DNA from: Christensenella sp. UBA6345
Lineage (GTDB): Bacteria; Bacillota; Clostridia; Christensenellales; UBA1242
Length of the DNA: 17,553 nucleotides
NCBI GenBank assembly: GCA_002437945.1
Contig: DJSB01000044.1
Location: forward strand, 12,421-29,973
Reading direction: 5' to 3'
The translations under genes and the position numbers were made by a program. A model generated the notes under the pieces. The model saw nothing but the letters and a program-made list of their open reading frames with translations. It had not been told where the DNA came from and did no database searches. This document shows, one piece after another, positions 1 through 6,985 of this stretch (within the stretch, counting starts at the first letter, position 1; the number at the start of each line of letters is the position of its first letter).

Positions 1-45
1 ACTTCCGATAATATAAACTATAAGAAGAAAATTTTAAGTTGTTTC

Positions 46-558
46 TTAATTTACTTTTCTATAATAGTGAATATCGTCCCAATCAGGACATAATGGGTTG
101 ATGTATTCAATAAATCCGTTATTAATAAGGACTTTACTAGAACCTATATTTTTAACATTGCATTGTGCATATATGGTTGTTATGCCTTGTTCGTTTAATT
201 TTTCTATTAACATAGCAGTAAGTTTTGTAGCATAACCTTTGCGTCTTTGTGATGGTCTAATTTTGTACCAAAGATGTCCACCATGTTTAAGCCAAAAATC
301 GGTAAGTTGTGTGCGTATACCACCCATACCTATAGGATAATCGTCATCGTATAATATGTATGTCTTATTGGGTACTTCATCTTTTGCTAAATCAACTTTT
401 TGATTAAGGCTATCTTTAACCATTTCCTTTAGATTTGTTATACTCTTGTCGTTATAATCGTTGGTTTGCTCATACTCATCTATAGCAGGTATTTCGTCCC
501 ACATTGCTTTTAACTTATCATCTACAATTTCTGGTGTTAATTGTTTAATAGTTAACAT
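46..558 (-). CDS. GNAT-family N-acetyltransferase (COG3981-like)
   Basis: The 170-residue product is a GNAT acetyltransferase, expected to transfer acetyl from acetyl-CoA to an amine; the substrate is unknown. The acetyl-CoA pyrophosphate-binding motif A is visible as QRRKGYATK after a Y-K-I-R-P beta strand, followed by the typical N-x-x-S-x-K-V-L-x-x-N-G-F segment near the C-terminus. The G-G-H-L-W-Y-K-I-R-P pattern resembles the COG3981 predicted acetyltransferases. An upstream in-frame ATG would add 15 residues, but I chose the inner ATG because AGGAG (564-568) sits 5 nt before it. A 7-bp hairpin (575-601, GTGTAAA arms) lies just upstream, without a T-tract. The gene follows the ABC-F gene on the same strand after 96 nt, so it may be co-transcribed and could modify an antibiotic, but that is inference. 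No terminator is visible before the window edge. Confidence 0.9.
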   Translation of the reverse strand: MLTIKQLTPEIVDDKLKAMWDEIPAIDEYEQTNDYNDKSITNLKEMVKDSLNQKVDLAKDEVPNKTYILYDDDYPIGMGGIRTQLTDFWLKHGGHLWYKIRPSQRRKGYATKLTAMLIEKLNEQGITTIYAQCNVKNIGSSKVLINNGFIEYINPLCPDWDDIHYYRKVN

Positions 559-654
559 AATTTCTCCTAGGTGCGTGTAAAAACACATATTTAGTTTACA
601 CATTTTGCACCAATTATTTTCAATTATTGTTATTTTTTATTGTATCAAAAGCAA

Positions 655-2139
655 TTACATATTGACAACTTTTGTAGCAACATTATGTATAAAAGCAGAG
701 TCATGTTCTACAAATATAATTGTTAAATCGGTAGATTTTATCAAGTCTTCCAATTGTATTCTAGAGAATACATCTATATAATTAAGTGGTTCGTCCCATA
801 TGTATAAGTCTGCACTAGTACATAGACTAGATGCAATACGAACCTTTTTTAATTGTCCAGCACTTAACTCGGACATACTCTTCGTAAACATTTCTCTTTC
901 AAAATCCAATTTTCTTAATACTGTTAAGAAGATGGTTTTATCAAGTTTTTTATATTCAATATATTGTCCTAGAGTACCCGAAAAATCTTCATTGGCTTGT
1001 GATACATACGAAATTTTTATTTTTTTGTTAACGTACAACTCTCCAGTATATGGTATATTCATACCCAAGATAAGTTTTAATATACTAGAACTAGACTTTC
1101 CACAACCGTTTTTACCTACCAAGGCTATTTTATCGTGTGGTTCTATTTCAAAAGTAAGTGGAGAGTTAATGGAAGTGTTGTTATAATTAATAACAATATT
1201 TTTTAGTCCTACATATCTACTATTAATATTGTGGGTAGGTATTATTTTTAGTGTGTCATAGGTGTCTATATTCTTTAATAACTTTTCTTTTTCGTCTATT
1301 GCTTTTAACTGTCTAGTTTCTATTGCTTTTGCACGTTGCATCATGGTTTTTGATTTGTGACTTACATAACCTTTATCTTGTTTTACTCCGCTGTTACGTG
1401 TGCCTTTAATAGTCTTTTCTACTTTGTTTGCCCATAAACTTATACGTTCGACACTTTCTTTTAAATGACTAATTTCTTTTTCAAGTTTAGCATTTTGTTC
1501 TTGTTCGTATTTGTCCTGATTGTTTTTGTTTAACCAATAACTTGAGAAATTACCTTTTTGTATCTCTATATTGTTTTTGTTGATAGACATAATATGATCA
1601 ATACAACCATCTAAAAAATCTCTATCGTGTGACACAACTATAAATCCAGTCTGTTTGTTAAGAAATTCCATAACAGATTGACGTGACTGTACATCAAGAT
1701 GATTGGTAGGTTCGTCTATCAATAAAAAGTTGTTATCTTTACTAAAAAGTATTGCTAGCATTACTTTAGTTTGTTCGCCATTAGATAGAGTAGAAAATGT
1801 TTGATATATAACATCTTCTTTTACCTGTAATTCGTTAAGTTTGATAATTACTTTCCATAGTTCATATTCTGGATTAATTTCTTCTATAATATCTATAGTA
1901 GGTCGGGACTTATCTATCACATTATATGGAAAATAATCAAAGGTTAGAGTAGTGTTAATTTTGCCTTGATAATTAAGTTTACCACGCAATATATTAAGTA
2001 GGGTGGTTTTACCTTTGCCGTTGCGACCTATCAGTCCTAGTTTCCAACTAGAATCAAAGTTAAAACTCACATTGTCGAATACGTTTGTAGCCGAATTTTC
2101 GTAGCCAAAAGTTAAATTATTTATACTTATTTGTGTCAT
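655..2139 (-). CDS. ABC-F ribosomal protection ATPase, Lsa/CplR-like
   Basis: This 494-residue cytoplasmic protein has two ATPase domains and no membrane segments, the ABC-F layout. Domain 1 has Walker A GRNGKGKT (38-45), signature LSNGEQTK (118-125), Walker B FLLIDEP (138-144) and H-loop His171. Domain 2 has Walker A GKNGCGKS (342-349), signature LSAGQLKK (425-432), Walker B LYIWDEP (445-451) and His479. The charged linker at about 205-295 matches the interdomain region that reaches towards the peptidyl-transferase centre in resistance ABC-Fs. The openings W-K-L-G-L-I-G-R-N-G and L-Y-I-W-D-E-P-L-N are typical of the Lsa/CplR/Vga group, which displaces lincosamides, pleuromutilins and streptogramin A from ribosomes. 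The resistance role is inferred from family. AGGGGG (2145-2150) lies 5 nt before the ATG. Expression is very probably attenuated (see leader features). Confidence 0.93.
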   Translation of the reverse strand: MTQISINNLTFGYENSATNVFDNVSFNFDSSWKLGLIGRNGKGKTTLLNILRGKLNYQGKINTTLTFDYFPYNVIDKSRPTIDIIEEINPEYELWKVIIKLNELQVKEDVIYQTFSTLSNGEQTKVMLAILFSKDNNFLLIDEPTNHLDVQSRQSVMEFLNKQTGFIVVSHDRDFLDGCIDHIMSINKNNIEIQKGNFSSYWLNKNNQDKYEQEQNAKLEKEISHLKESVERISLWANKVEKTIKGTRNSGVKQDKGYVSHKSKTMMQRAKAIETRQLKAIDEKEKLLKNIDTYDTLKIIPTHNINSRYVGLKNIVINYNNTSINSPLTFEIEPHDKIALVGKNGCGKSSSSILKLILGMNIPYTGELYVNKKIKISYVSQANEDFSGTLGQYIEYKKLDKTIFLTVLRKLDFEREMFTKSMSELSAGQLKKVRIASSLCTSADLYIWDEPLNYIDVFSRIQLEDLIKSTDLTIIFVEHDSAFIHNVATKVVNM

Positions 2140-2150
2140 ATATACCCCCT

Positions 2151-2191
2151 AAAAAACAAAAAACAAGTTAAGGAGAAACTCCAAAACTTGT
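2151..2191 (-). terminator. Attenuator terminator in the ABC-F leader
   Basis: Read on the minus strand, a hairpin with outer arms ACAAGTT/AACTTGT (2185-2191 and 2163-2169), an AA/AA internal loop, an inner GGAG/CTCC stem and a 3-nt loop is followed by a T-rich run (2151-2163). The T-run ends directly against the AGGGGG ribosome binding site of the ABC-F gene, so a transcript stopped here would never include the coding region. The 5' arm can instead pair with an upstream segment (2231-2238), giving an antiterminator. Confidence 0.8.
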
Positions 2192-2306
2192 CATCAGTCT
2201 TTATTATTTATAATTAAATATTAAATGATTAAGTTTTGCTAAACTTCCCTTGTTGTTTAACAGACAACAAAAAAAGGCTAGCAAATTGCTTATTTTGTTT
2301 CTGTTA

Positions 2307-2333
2307 TTAAATTACATCAAGAGATATATACAT
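2307..2333 (-). CDS. Leader peptide uORF (8 codons) of the ABC-F attenuator
   Basis: An ATG followed by seven sense codons and TAA encodes M-Y-I-S-L-D-V-I. It is preceded by a strong Shine-Dalgarno sequence, AAAGGTGA (2338-2345), at normal spacing, and lies about 20 nt after the predicted transcription start. Short leader peptides of this kind control several ABC-F resistance genes: drug-stalled ribosomes on the uORF change leader folding and allow readthrough. The peptide sequence matches none I remember. Its function here is inferred from position, ribosome binding site and the terminator downstream. Confidence 0.75.
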   Translation of the reverse strand: MYISLDVI

Positions 2334-2361
2334 TTAATCACCTTTAATATTTTCTACTTTT

Positions 2362-2390
2362 AATATATCTTAAATACCTATGTTTGTCAA
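2362..2390 (-). promoter_or_regulatory. Sigma-A promoter of the ABC-F leader
   Basis: On the minus strand, a perfect -35 TTGACA (2385-2390) and -10 TATATT (2362-2367) are separated by 17 bp. The predicted start is near 2355, giving a leader of about 215 nt before the ABC-F start codon. Confidence 0.85.
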
Positions 2391-2465
2391 TACATAAAGA
2401 TACAAAAGGTAATAGTAACCAAAAAAGTATTATTATCATATATAAACCGAAAAGGAGTATTAATT

Positions 2466-2777
2466 ATGCATAATTTATTTGGATATACCACAAAAACTAC
2501 AGAATCTAACACACCTGACAATGATAAAAATGCGGACTACTTAACACTTGATAATTTAAGACAAGATATAATGGGAGAGTTGGCTGCAATCAATCAATAT
2601 ACCGAACATATCAATATGACCAATAATCCTACATTAAAGGCTACATGGGAAGATATACGTGCTGAAGAGCAAGTACACGTAGGTCAACTTATGAATATGC
2701 TTTTCTATTTAGACCCACAAAGTTATGAAAACTTTAATAAAGGAGTTATGGAAAGTAATAAGTTAAAATCTAATTAA
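2466..2777 (+). CDS. Short ferritin-family protein (EncFtn-like half ferritin)
   Basis: The 103-residue product has an unstructured N-terminal stretch (1-25) and then two predicted helices carrying E38, Y45, E47 and the pair E67/E68 with H71. The spacing E38-(30)-E68-(3)-H71 equals that of the di-iron ligands E32, E62 and H65 that I recall for the encapsulated ferritin EncFtn of Rhodospirillum rubrum. Such half-ferritins dimerise to form a ferroxidase site, so iron or oxidative-stress handling is likely. I see no encapsulin gene in the window and no obvious encapsulin-targeting tail: the C-terminus is Lys/Asn/Ser-rich. AAAGGAG (2451-2457) lies 8 nt before the ATG. The gene is divergent from the ABC-F gene; no convincing promoter of its own was found. 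A rubrerythrin-like or COQ7-like annotation is the main alternative. Confidence 0.8.
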   Translation: MHNLFGYTTKTTESNTPDNDKNADYLTLDNLRQDIMGELAAINQYTEHINMTNNPTLKATWEDIRAEEQVHVGQLMNMLFYLDPQSYENFNKGVMESNKLKSN

Positions 2778-2914
2778 ACTTAATTACAATCTATAAATCA
2801 CTTAATTAACAATAAATAATGCCCTTTAGGGTATAACTTAAAAGGCGACAATGGTTATAATTAAACATTGATAATTGTATTATACAGATTTTTTTATTGT
2901 TTTGTAAGAGCATA

Positions 2915-2950
2915 AAAAAAGACTTTACCATTTAAGATAAAGTCTTTTTT
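2915..2950. terminator. Bidirectional intrinsic terminator
   Basis: A perfect 13-bp stem (2915-2927 with 2938-2950, arms AAAAAAGACTTTA and TAAAGTCTTTTTT) with a 10-nt loop ends in T-runs on both strands. It lies 10 nt after the stop of the minus-strand lipoprotein gene and serves it directly. It can also stop transcripts from the ferritin-like gene on the other side. Confidence 0.9.
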
Positions 2951-2960
2951 GTTACTTAAA

Positions 2961-4142
2961 TTATGCTTCTTGATAACCAACAATTAAGTTGTTTTTCATG
3001 TTGTTCCAATCATTTTTTGCTTTTGTAATTGCTTCTGTATAAGTATTACCAAAAGATGTTTTTAAATTGGTAACAGCAGTGTTAACTTGGTTAACAACTT
3101 CTGTACTTGCATTGTTGATTTCTACACCTGCTTTATTAAGTGCAGCAACTACTTCATTGTATGCAGTTGTAAGTGTAGTTTGGAAGGTAACCATAGCATC
3201 TTTGCAAGATTGAGCAGCAGTGTTAAGTGCTGTTTCGGCTTGAGTTAATGCAGTGTTAAGATTGTCTAATGTGTTATTGATAGCAGTAGTAATTGCGTCA
3301 TTAGTTAAACCAGCAACATAGTTACGATAGTTAAGATATTCTGTTTTCTTTTCACGTAAAGTTCTTAATGCTGTTTGATATAGACTATCTTCTTTAACAA
3401 AGTGATCAATTCTAGCCTGTTCCAATTTTTCACAAGCACTATTATATGTCCCTTGAACAATAGTAAATGCTGCTTGTGCGATAGCATTCATTTGAGATTT
3501 AGCATAGTCCATTCTTGCTTGTATAACTTCGTCATTTTTGAATTGATAATATGCTTCTTTGATTTCTTGGCTTAAGAATTCTTTTGTTTCTTCTCTAGAT
3601 TGTTGTAGAGTATTAACCAATTCTTCATATGACATATCGTTAAGTTCGCTATCAGTAAGATACTTTTCGCATTCCTTAACTTGTTGTTTTAAATATTCTT
3701 TTGTAAGAGCAGTGTAATCTTTGACTGTTGCAGTTAAATTGTTATCTTCAAAGTATTGATTAACTGTAGATTTAACGTTGTTGTATATTTCTTTTGCTTT
3801 TTTAGAGTCAGCAGAAATAGAAATATTGATTTCGTTTTCGCCATCTTTTACATTACCAGTTACTAAAAACCCAGTTTCTTTAGATACTTCTACGAAAAGT
3901 TTAACGGCTTCGTCACTAGATTTACCTACAAATGCTTGGCCATTAATAACAAGATTGCCTTCTTCGTTAAGAGCATTAACACTAACGACTTTATTGTCTT
4001 TATCTAGGATAAATTCAACTTCAGGGTTAAGTGAAACATTCATAACTGTAGACTTATCTTTGCTTTTACCGCAACCAAATAGGGTAAATGTACAAGCAAG
4101 TACTAGTGTTATCGAACACATTAGTCCTAAAAACTTCTTCAT
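2961..4142 (-). CDS. Lipoprotein with RsgI-type extracytoplasmic domain and long helical tail
   Basis: A 393-residue predicted lipoprotein: signal peptide 1-23 with lipobox L-F-G-C and lipidated Cys24. Residues about 34-135 match the conserved extracytoplasmic domain of RsgI anti-sigma factors: a V-S-L-N-P-E-V-E-F strand, then V-V-S-V-N-A-L-N-E-E-G, then a G-K-S-x-x-E-A-V helix and E-T-G-F-L. The Asn39-Pro40 pair corresponds to the Asn-Pro bond at which RsgI is reported to cleave itself. Residues about 140-393 are helical and low in hydrophobics, rich in Ala, Thr, Asn, Glu and Lys with apolin-like heptads, probably a coiled-coil or spectrin-like rod. There is no anti-sigma N-terminal domain, transmembrane helix or carbohydrate-binding domain. 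The start was chosen at the second ATG because AAGGAG lies 6 nt upstream; the longer frame has no ribosome binding site. No sigma factor is nearby. Exact role unknown. Confidence 0.85.
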   Translation of the reverse strand: MKKFLGLMCSITLVLACTFTLFGCGKSKDKSTVMNVSLNPEVEFILDKDNKVVSVNALNEEGNLVINGQAFVGKSSDEAVKLFVEVSKETGFLVTGNVKDGENEINISISADSKKAKEIYNNVKSTVNQYFEDNNLTATVKDYTALTKEYLKQQVKECEKYLTDSELNDMSYEELVNTLQQSREETKEFLSQEIKEAYYQFKNDEVIQARMDYAKSQMNAIAQAAFTIVQGTYNSACEKLEQARIDHFVKEDSLYQTALRTLREKKTEYLNYRNYVAGLTNDAITTAINNTLDNLNTALTQAETALNTAAQSCKDAMVTFQTTLTTAYNEVVAALNKAGVEINNASTEVVNQVNTAVTNLKTSFGNTYTEAITKAKNDWNNMKNNLIVGYQEA

Positions 4143-4174
4143 ACAATTCTCCTTTTTATTCAATTTGTATTTTT

Positions 4175-4203
4175 GTTATAACATAAAATGTGACAATAGT
4201 TAA
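4175..4203 (-). promoter_or_regulatory. Promoter of the RsgI-domain lipoprotein gene
   Basis: Minus-strand -10 TATAAC (4175-4180), preceded by TGT to form an extended -10, lies 17 bp from a weak -35 TTAACT (4198-4203). The gene's ribosome binding site is about 25 nt downstream. The extended -10 supports it despite the poor -35. The AT-rich stretch from here to 4395 shows no further gene and no clear terminator for the TetR gene. Confidence 0.55.
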
Positions 4204-4395
4204 TCAAATAAACACAATTTTTTTTGGTTTTTTTTATCTAAATTTTTAGTGATTTTTGCCACATAATATATATATTTATTTAGGCATATTTAAGTAGGGA
4301 AAATGAGATAGATAAGCGAGTTAAAATTAATCAAATTTTATAAGAAAAATATCATCTTTAATTATTTTTTCGTACTTGAATTGTTTTAAGAGAAA

Positions 4396-4986
4396 TTATT
4401 TAATGTAGATTTTATCGTTAAGCAAGATGTCAAAATAACTTAAAAGTTCTTCTTTGCTACATGGGTTGCTTGAACGTAACCAGTTAAGTCCTAGGTTGGT
4501 AGCCCCACCACTTATAAAATCAATTATTACGTTTACAGGTAAAGTATAATTCTCTTTATATTCATTTTTGCTAGTTAAATATCGTAGACTGCGTTTGATA
4601 GTGGTAAGCAGTAATCCTGTTACACTATTGTAATTGTTAATGTTAAGCATAATCAGAAATTGTTTTTTATTAGCATCTACAAAGTCTATCACTGCCGATA
4701 TTAAAGACATATACATTTCTTTTGGCGAGTTATATTTTTCTTTTTCTATAGTTGCCTTAAATAAAGATTCTTTGACTTGGTCTATACTAAACTCTAATAA
4801 GTCTTCCTTATCATAGAAATGATTGTAGAAAGTGGCACGATGTACCATGGCTTTATTGCATATATCCATAACACTTATTTTTTCGAATGGAGTAGTCTCT
4901 AATAATTCATAAAGGGCTTTAGACAATAATAGCCTTGTGCGTACTACTCTTAAATCTTCTTTGTCATCAATATTTTCTGTTGCCAT
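4396..4986 (-). CDS. TetR/AcrR-family transcriptional repressor
   Basis: The 196-residue protein has an N-terminal TetR helix-turn-helix (about residues 13-60): a T-R-x-x-L-L-S-K-A helix, then I-S-V-M-D-I-C-N-K-A-M-V-H-R-A-T-F-Y-N-H-F-Y-D-K, the family's hallmark ending. The C-terminal ligand-binding half ends with an I-I-D-F-I-S-G-G region like the TetR_C group found with drug exporters. It is divergent from the ABC exporter operon and probably represses it through the inverted repeat at 5099-5125; the ligand is unknown. The ATG at 4984-4986 was chosen because AAGGAAT precedes it at 6-7 nt. The 20-residue longer frame has no ribosome binding site. No strong promoter of its own is visible. 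Confidence 0.9.
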   Translation of the reverse strand: MATENIDDKEDLRVVRTRLLLSKALYELLETTPFEKISVMDICNKAMVHRATFYNHFYDKEDLLEFSIDQVKESLFKATIEKEKYNSPKEMYMSLISAVIDFVDANKKQFLIMLNINNYNSVTGLLLTTIKRSLRYLTSKNEYKENYTLPVNVIIDFISGGATNLGLNWLRSSNPCSKEELLSYFDILLNDKIYIK

Positions 4987-5065
4987 AACTGATTCCTTTT
5001 TTTTAGACACTTTTGCCAATCTGTCAAATATTAAACATTTTAACATTTTGTGTAAAATATCTTAC

Positions 5066-5095
5066 TTGAATTTTTTTATTAAGGTAGCATATAAT
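5066..5095 (+). promoter_or_regulatory. Promoter of the ABC exporter operon
   Basis: A -35 TTGAAT (5066-5071) and a consensus -10 TATAAT (5090-5095) are separated by 18 bp. The predicted start near 5102 falls inside the left arm of the inverted repeat that follows. Confidence 0.8.
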
Positions 5096-5098
5096 ATC

Positions 5099-5125
5099 AC
5101 AGATGTCAATAAAATATACATCTGT
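5099..5125. promoter_or_regulatory. Probable TetR operator
   Basis: A perfect 8-bp inverted repeat, ACAGATGT (5099-5106) and ACATCTGT (5118-5125), with an 11-bp centre begins 4 bp after the -10 of the exporter promoter. The size (27 bp), symmetry and position over the start site fit a TetR-family operator that blocks transcription initiation. Binding by the adjacent TetR protein is inferred. Confidence 0.75.
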
Positions 5126-5150
5126 CGATTATTTTAAAAAGGTGAACATT

Positions 5151-6083
5151 ATGGCGAAAATTGAAGTAGAACATTTTACTAAAGATTATGGCCACGGTCG
5201 TGGAGTCTTTGATATATCGTTTAAGATAGAAGAAGGCGAAGTTTATGGATTCCTAGGTCCTAATGGTGCAGGTAAATCTACAACTATTAGACACTTAATG
5301 GGTTTTAGTAAACCAGACAGTGGGCATACCAGAATTTTAGGAATGGATAGTTTTGATAATTATGATAAATTTATGGATAAGGTAGGATACTTACCGGGCG
5401 AAATAGCCTTACCAGATGGACTTAATGGTTATGAATTTTTGGATATGATGAAAAAATTGAAACATGTTAAGGACGATACATGGCTTAAACATCTGTTGGA
5501 ATTATTCGAACTAGACCCTAGTGGCGATACAAAACGTATGAGTTTGGGTATAAAAAGAAAGTTGGCAGTAGTTACTGCATTTATGAGTGACCCAGACATA
5601 TTAATACTTGACGAACCTACAAGTGGACTAGACCTAGCAATGCAACAGACCTTTATCGAATTTATTAAAGAAGAAAAGAAACGTGGCAAAACAATATTAT
5701 TGTCTAGCCATATATTTAGTGAAGTCGATGCCACATGTGATCGTATTGCTATAATTAAAGATGGGCATATTGTTTCAGAGTTTATAGCCGATGACTTAAG
5801 ACATAACAATAATAAAAATTATCTTGTAGAGTTTAATACCGATGAAGATGCGGTTAAATTTACAAAAGATAATAAGAATAATAAAGACTTTACTATAGTT
5901 AATAAAGTAGATAAAGAAATATTAATAAATATAGATGATAAGAATATTAATCAATTAATTATGGCTTTGTCACAATCCAACATAACAAGTTTTGTTCATT
6001 TGAAAGAAACCTTGGAAGACTACTTTATGAAGTATTATAAAGAAGATAAGGATTTTGGGGGTGCTATTCAATGGAAAAAGTAA
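5151..6083 (+). CDS. ABC transporter ATP-binding protein (first of two)
   Basis: A 310-residue cytoplasmic ATPase subunit of an ABC-2-type exporter. Walker A GPNGAGKST (36-44), a Q-loop region reading G-Y-L-P-G-E where Gln is replaced by Gly, a degenerate signature S-L-G-I-K-R-K (131-137), Walker B I-L-I-L-D-E-P (150-156) and switch His187. About 90 further residues form a C-terminal extension. The start is the ATG preceded by AAGGTGAAC; a 16-residue longer frame would begin inside the operator and has no ribosome binding site. Its end overlaps the next gene by 13 nt. It is related to that gene but clearly diverged, so the pair probably forms a heterodimeric motor. Transcription is from 5066-5095 under the divergent TetR. 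Confidence 0.93.
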   Translation: MAKIEVEHFTKDYGHGRGVFDISFKIEEGEVYGFLGPNGAGKSTTIRHLMGFSKPDSGHTRILGMDSFDNYDKFMDKVGYLPGEIALPDGLNGYEFLDMMKKLKHVKDDTWLKHLLELFELDPSGDTKRMSLGIKRKLAVVTAFMSDPDILILDEPTSGLDLAMQQTFIEFIKEEKKRGKTILLSSHIFSEVDATCDRIAIIKDGHIVSEFIADDLRHNNNKNYLVEFNTDEDAVKFTKDNKNNKDFTIVNKVDKEILINIDDKNINQLIMALSQSNITSFVHLKETLEDYFMKYYKEDKDFGGAIQWKK

Positions 6084-6985
6084 TTGAAATTAAACAACTT
6101 ACTAAAGATTATGGAGACAACCGTGGAGTGTTTGATATTAACCTAGATATATATAAAGGCGAAATGCTAGGTTTTGTAGGTTCTAACGGTGCGGGCAAAA
6201 CAACCACTATCCGTAATATTATGGGATTTTTAAAACCAGATAAAGGTGTAATAACAATCTATGGATTAGATAGTTGGAAAGATAGTGAAAAAACAAAAAA
6301 GTATATTGGTTATGTCCCAGGAGAAATAGCCTTCCCAGATTTAAAAACAGGTACAGAGTTTATTAAATCTCAAGCAGAGTTTTTAGGACTTAAAGATATG
6401 AGTTATGCCAATTACCTTATCGAAAAACTCCAACTTGACCCTAGCGCTAATCTTAAACGTATGAGTAAAGGTATGAAACAAAAGACAGCAATAGTCGTAG
6501 CATTAATGGCTAATCCCGATATACTTATATTGGACGAACCTACTACAGGACTTGACCCACTTATGCGTGTAAGTTTTATGGAAATAATAAAAGCCGAAAA
6601 GGAAAAAGGCAAGACCATACTTATAAGTTCGCACTTGTATGAAGAACTTGAACATAGTTGTGATAGGGTAGCATTAATTAATAAAGGACATATTGTTGAT
6701 GTGGCCGTAATGGAAGAAATTAACAATAGGCCGGTTGCTGACTATAAGATAGAGTTTAAGAAAAAAGACGACTACGAAGATTTTAAGAAACTTAACTACA
6801 ATATCATTAGAGACCAAAAACAATACAACCAAGTTACTATATCAATAGATAAAAGTAAGATAAATAAATTATTTAAAGATTTAACTATGTTTGATGTTAA
6901 GTTTATTGCTGAAGTTAAATACACACTAGAAAAACATTTTAACGAAATTATTAAAAAAGAAAAGGAGAACAATAATGATAAGTAA
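6071..6985 (+). CDS. ABC transporter ATP-binding protein (second of two)
   Basis: A 304-residue ATPase, paralogous to the preceding one: both open with a T-K-D-Y-G-x-x-R-G-V-F-D-I motif. Walker A GSNGAGKTT (37-45), Q-loop region G-Y-V-P-G-E (again without Gln), signature M-S-K-G-M-K-Q-K (131-138), Walker B and D-loop I-L-I-L-D-E-P-T-T-G-L-D (151-162), switch His188. The C-terminus is Lys-rich. Its start overlaps the previous gene by 13 nt, with GGGGGTG (6057-6063) as ribosome binding site inside that gene, and its end overlaps the permease gene by 11 nt, so translation of the three is coupled. This copy keeps the D-loop aspartate followed by Pro that the first copy has as Leu. Confidence 0.93.
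   Translation: MEKVIEIKQLTKDYGDNRGVFDINLDIYKGEMLGFVGSNGAGKTTTIRNIMGFLKPDKGVITIYGLDSWKDSEKTKKYIGYVPGEIAFPDLKTGTEFIKSQAEFLGLKDMSYANYLIEKLQLDPSANLKRMSKGMKQKTAIVVALMANPDILILDEPTTGLDPLMRVSFMEIIKAEKEKGKTILISSHLYEELEHSCDRVALINKGHIVDVAVMEEINNRPVADYKIEFKKKDDYEDFKKLNYNIIRDQKQYNQVTISIDKSKINKLFKDLTMFDVKFIAEVKYTLEKHFNEIIKKEKENNNDK

Noticed and set aside
800..1186. ORF antisense to the ABC-F gene (and similar ORFs such as 3778-4203, 5429-5809, 6412-6726)
   Set aside because: They are shadows of well-supported genes, with no ribosome binding site or recognisable protein pattern.
2380..2465. Promoter for the ferritin-like gene
   Set aside because: TTGTCA at 2384-2389 has no acceptable -10 at 16-18 bp; no convincing plus-strand promoter was found.
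2851..2871. Six-codon ORF after the ferritin-like gene
   Set aside because: There is an AAGG-like sequence before its ATG, but nothing else supports translation and no structured downstream target is apparent.
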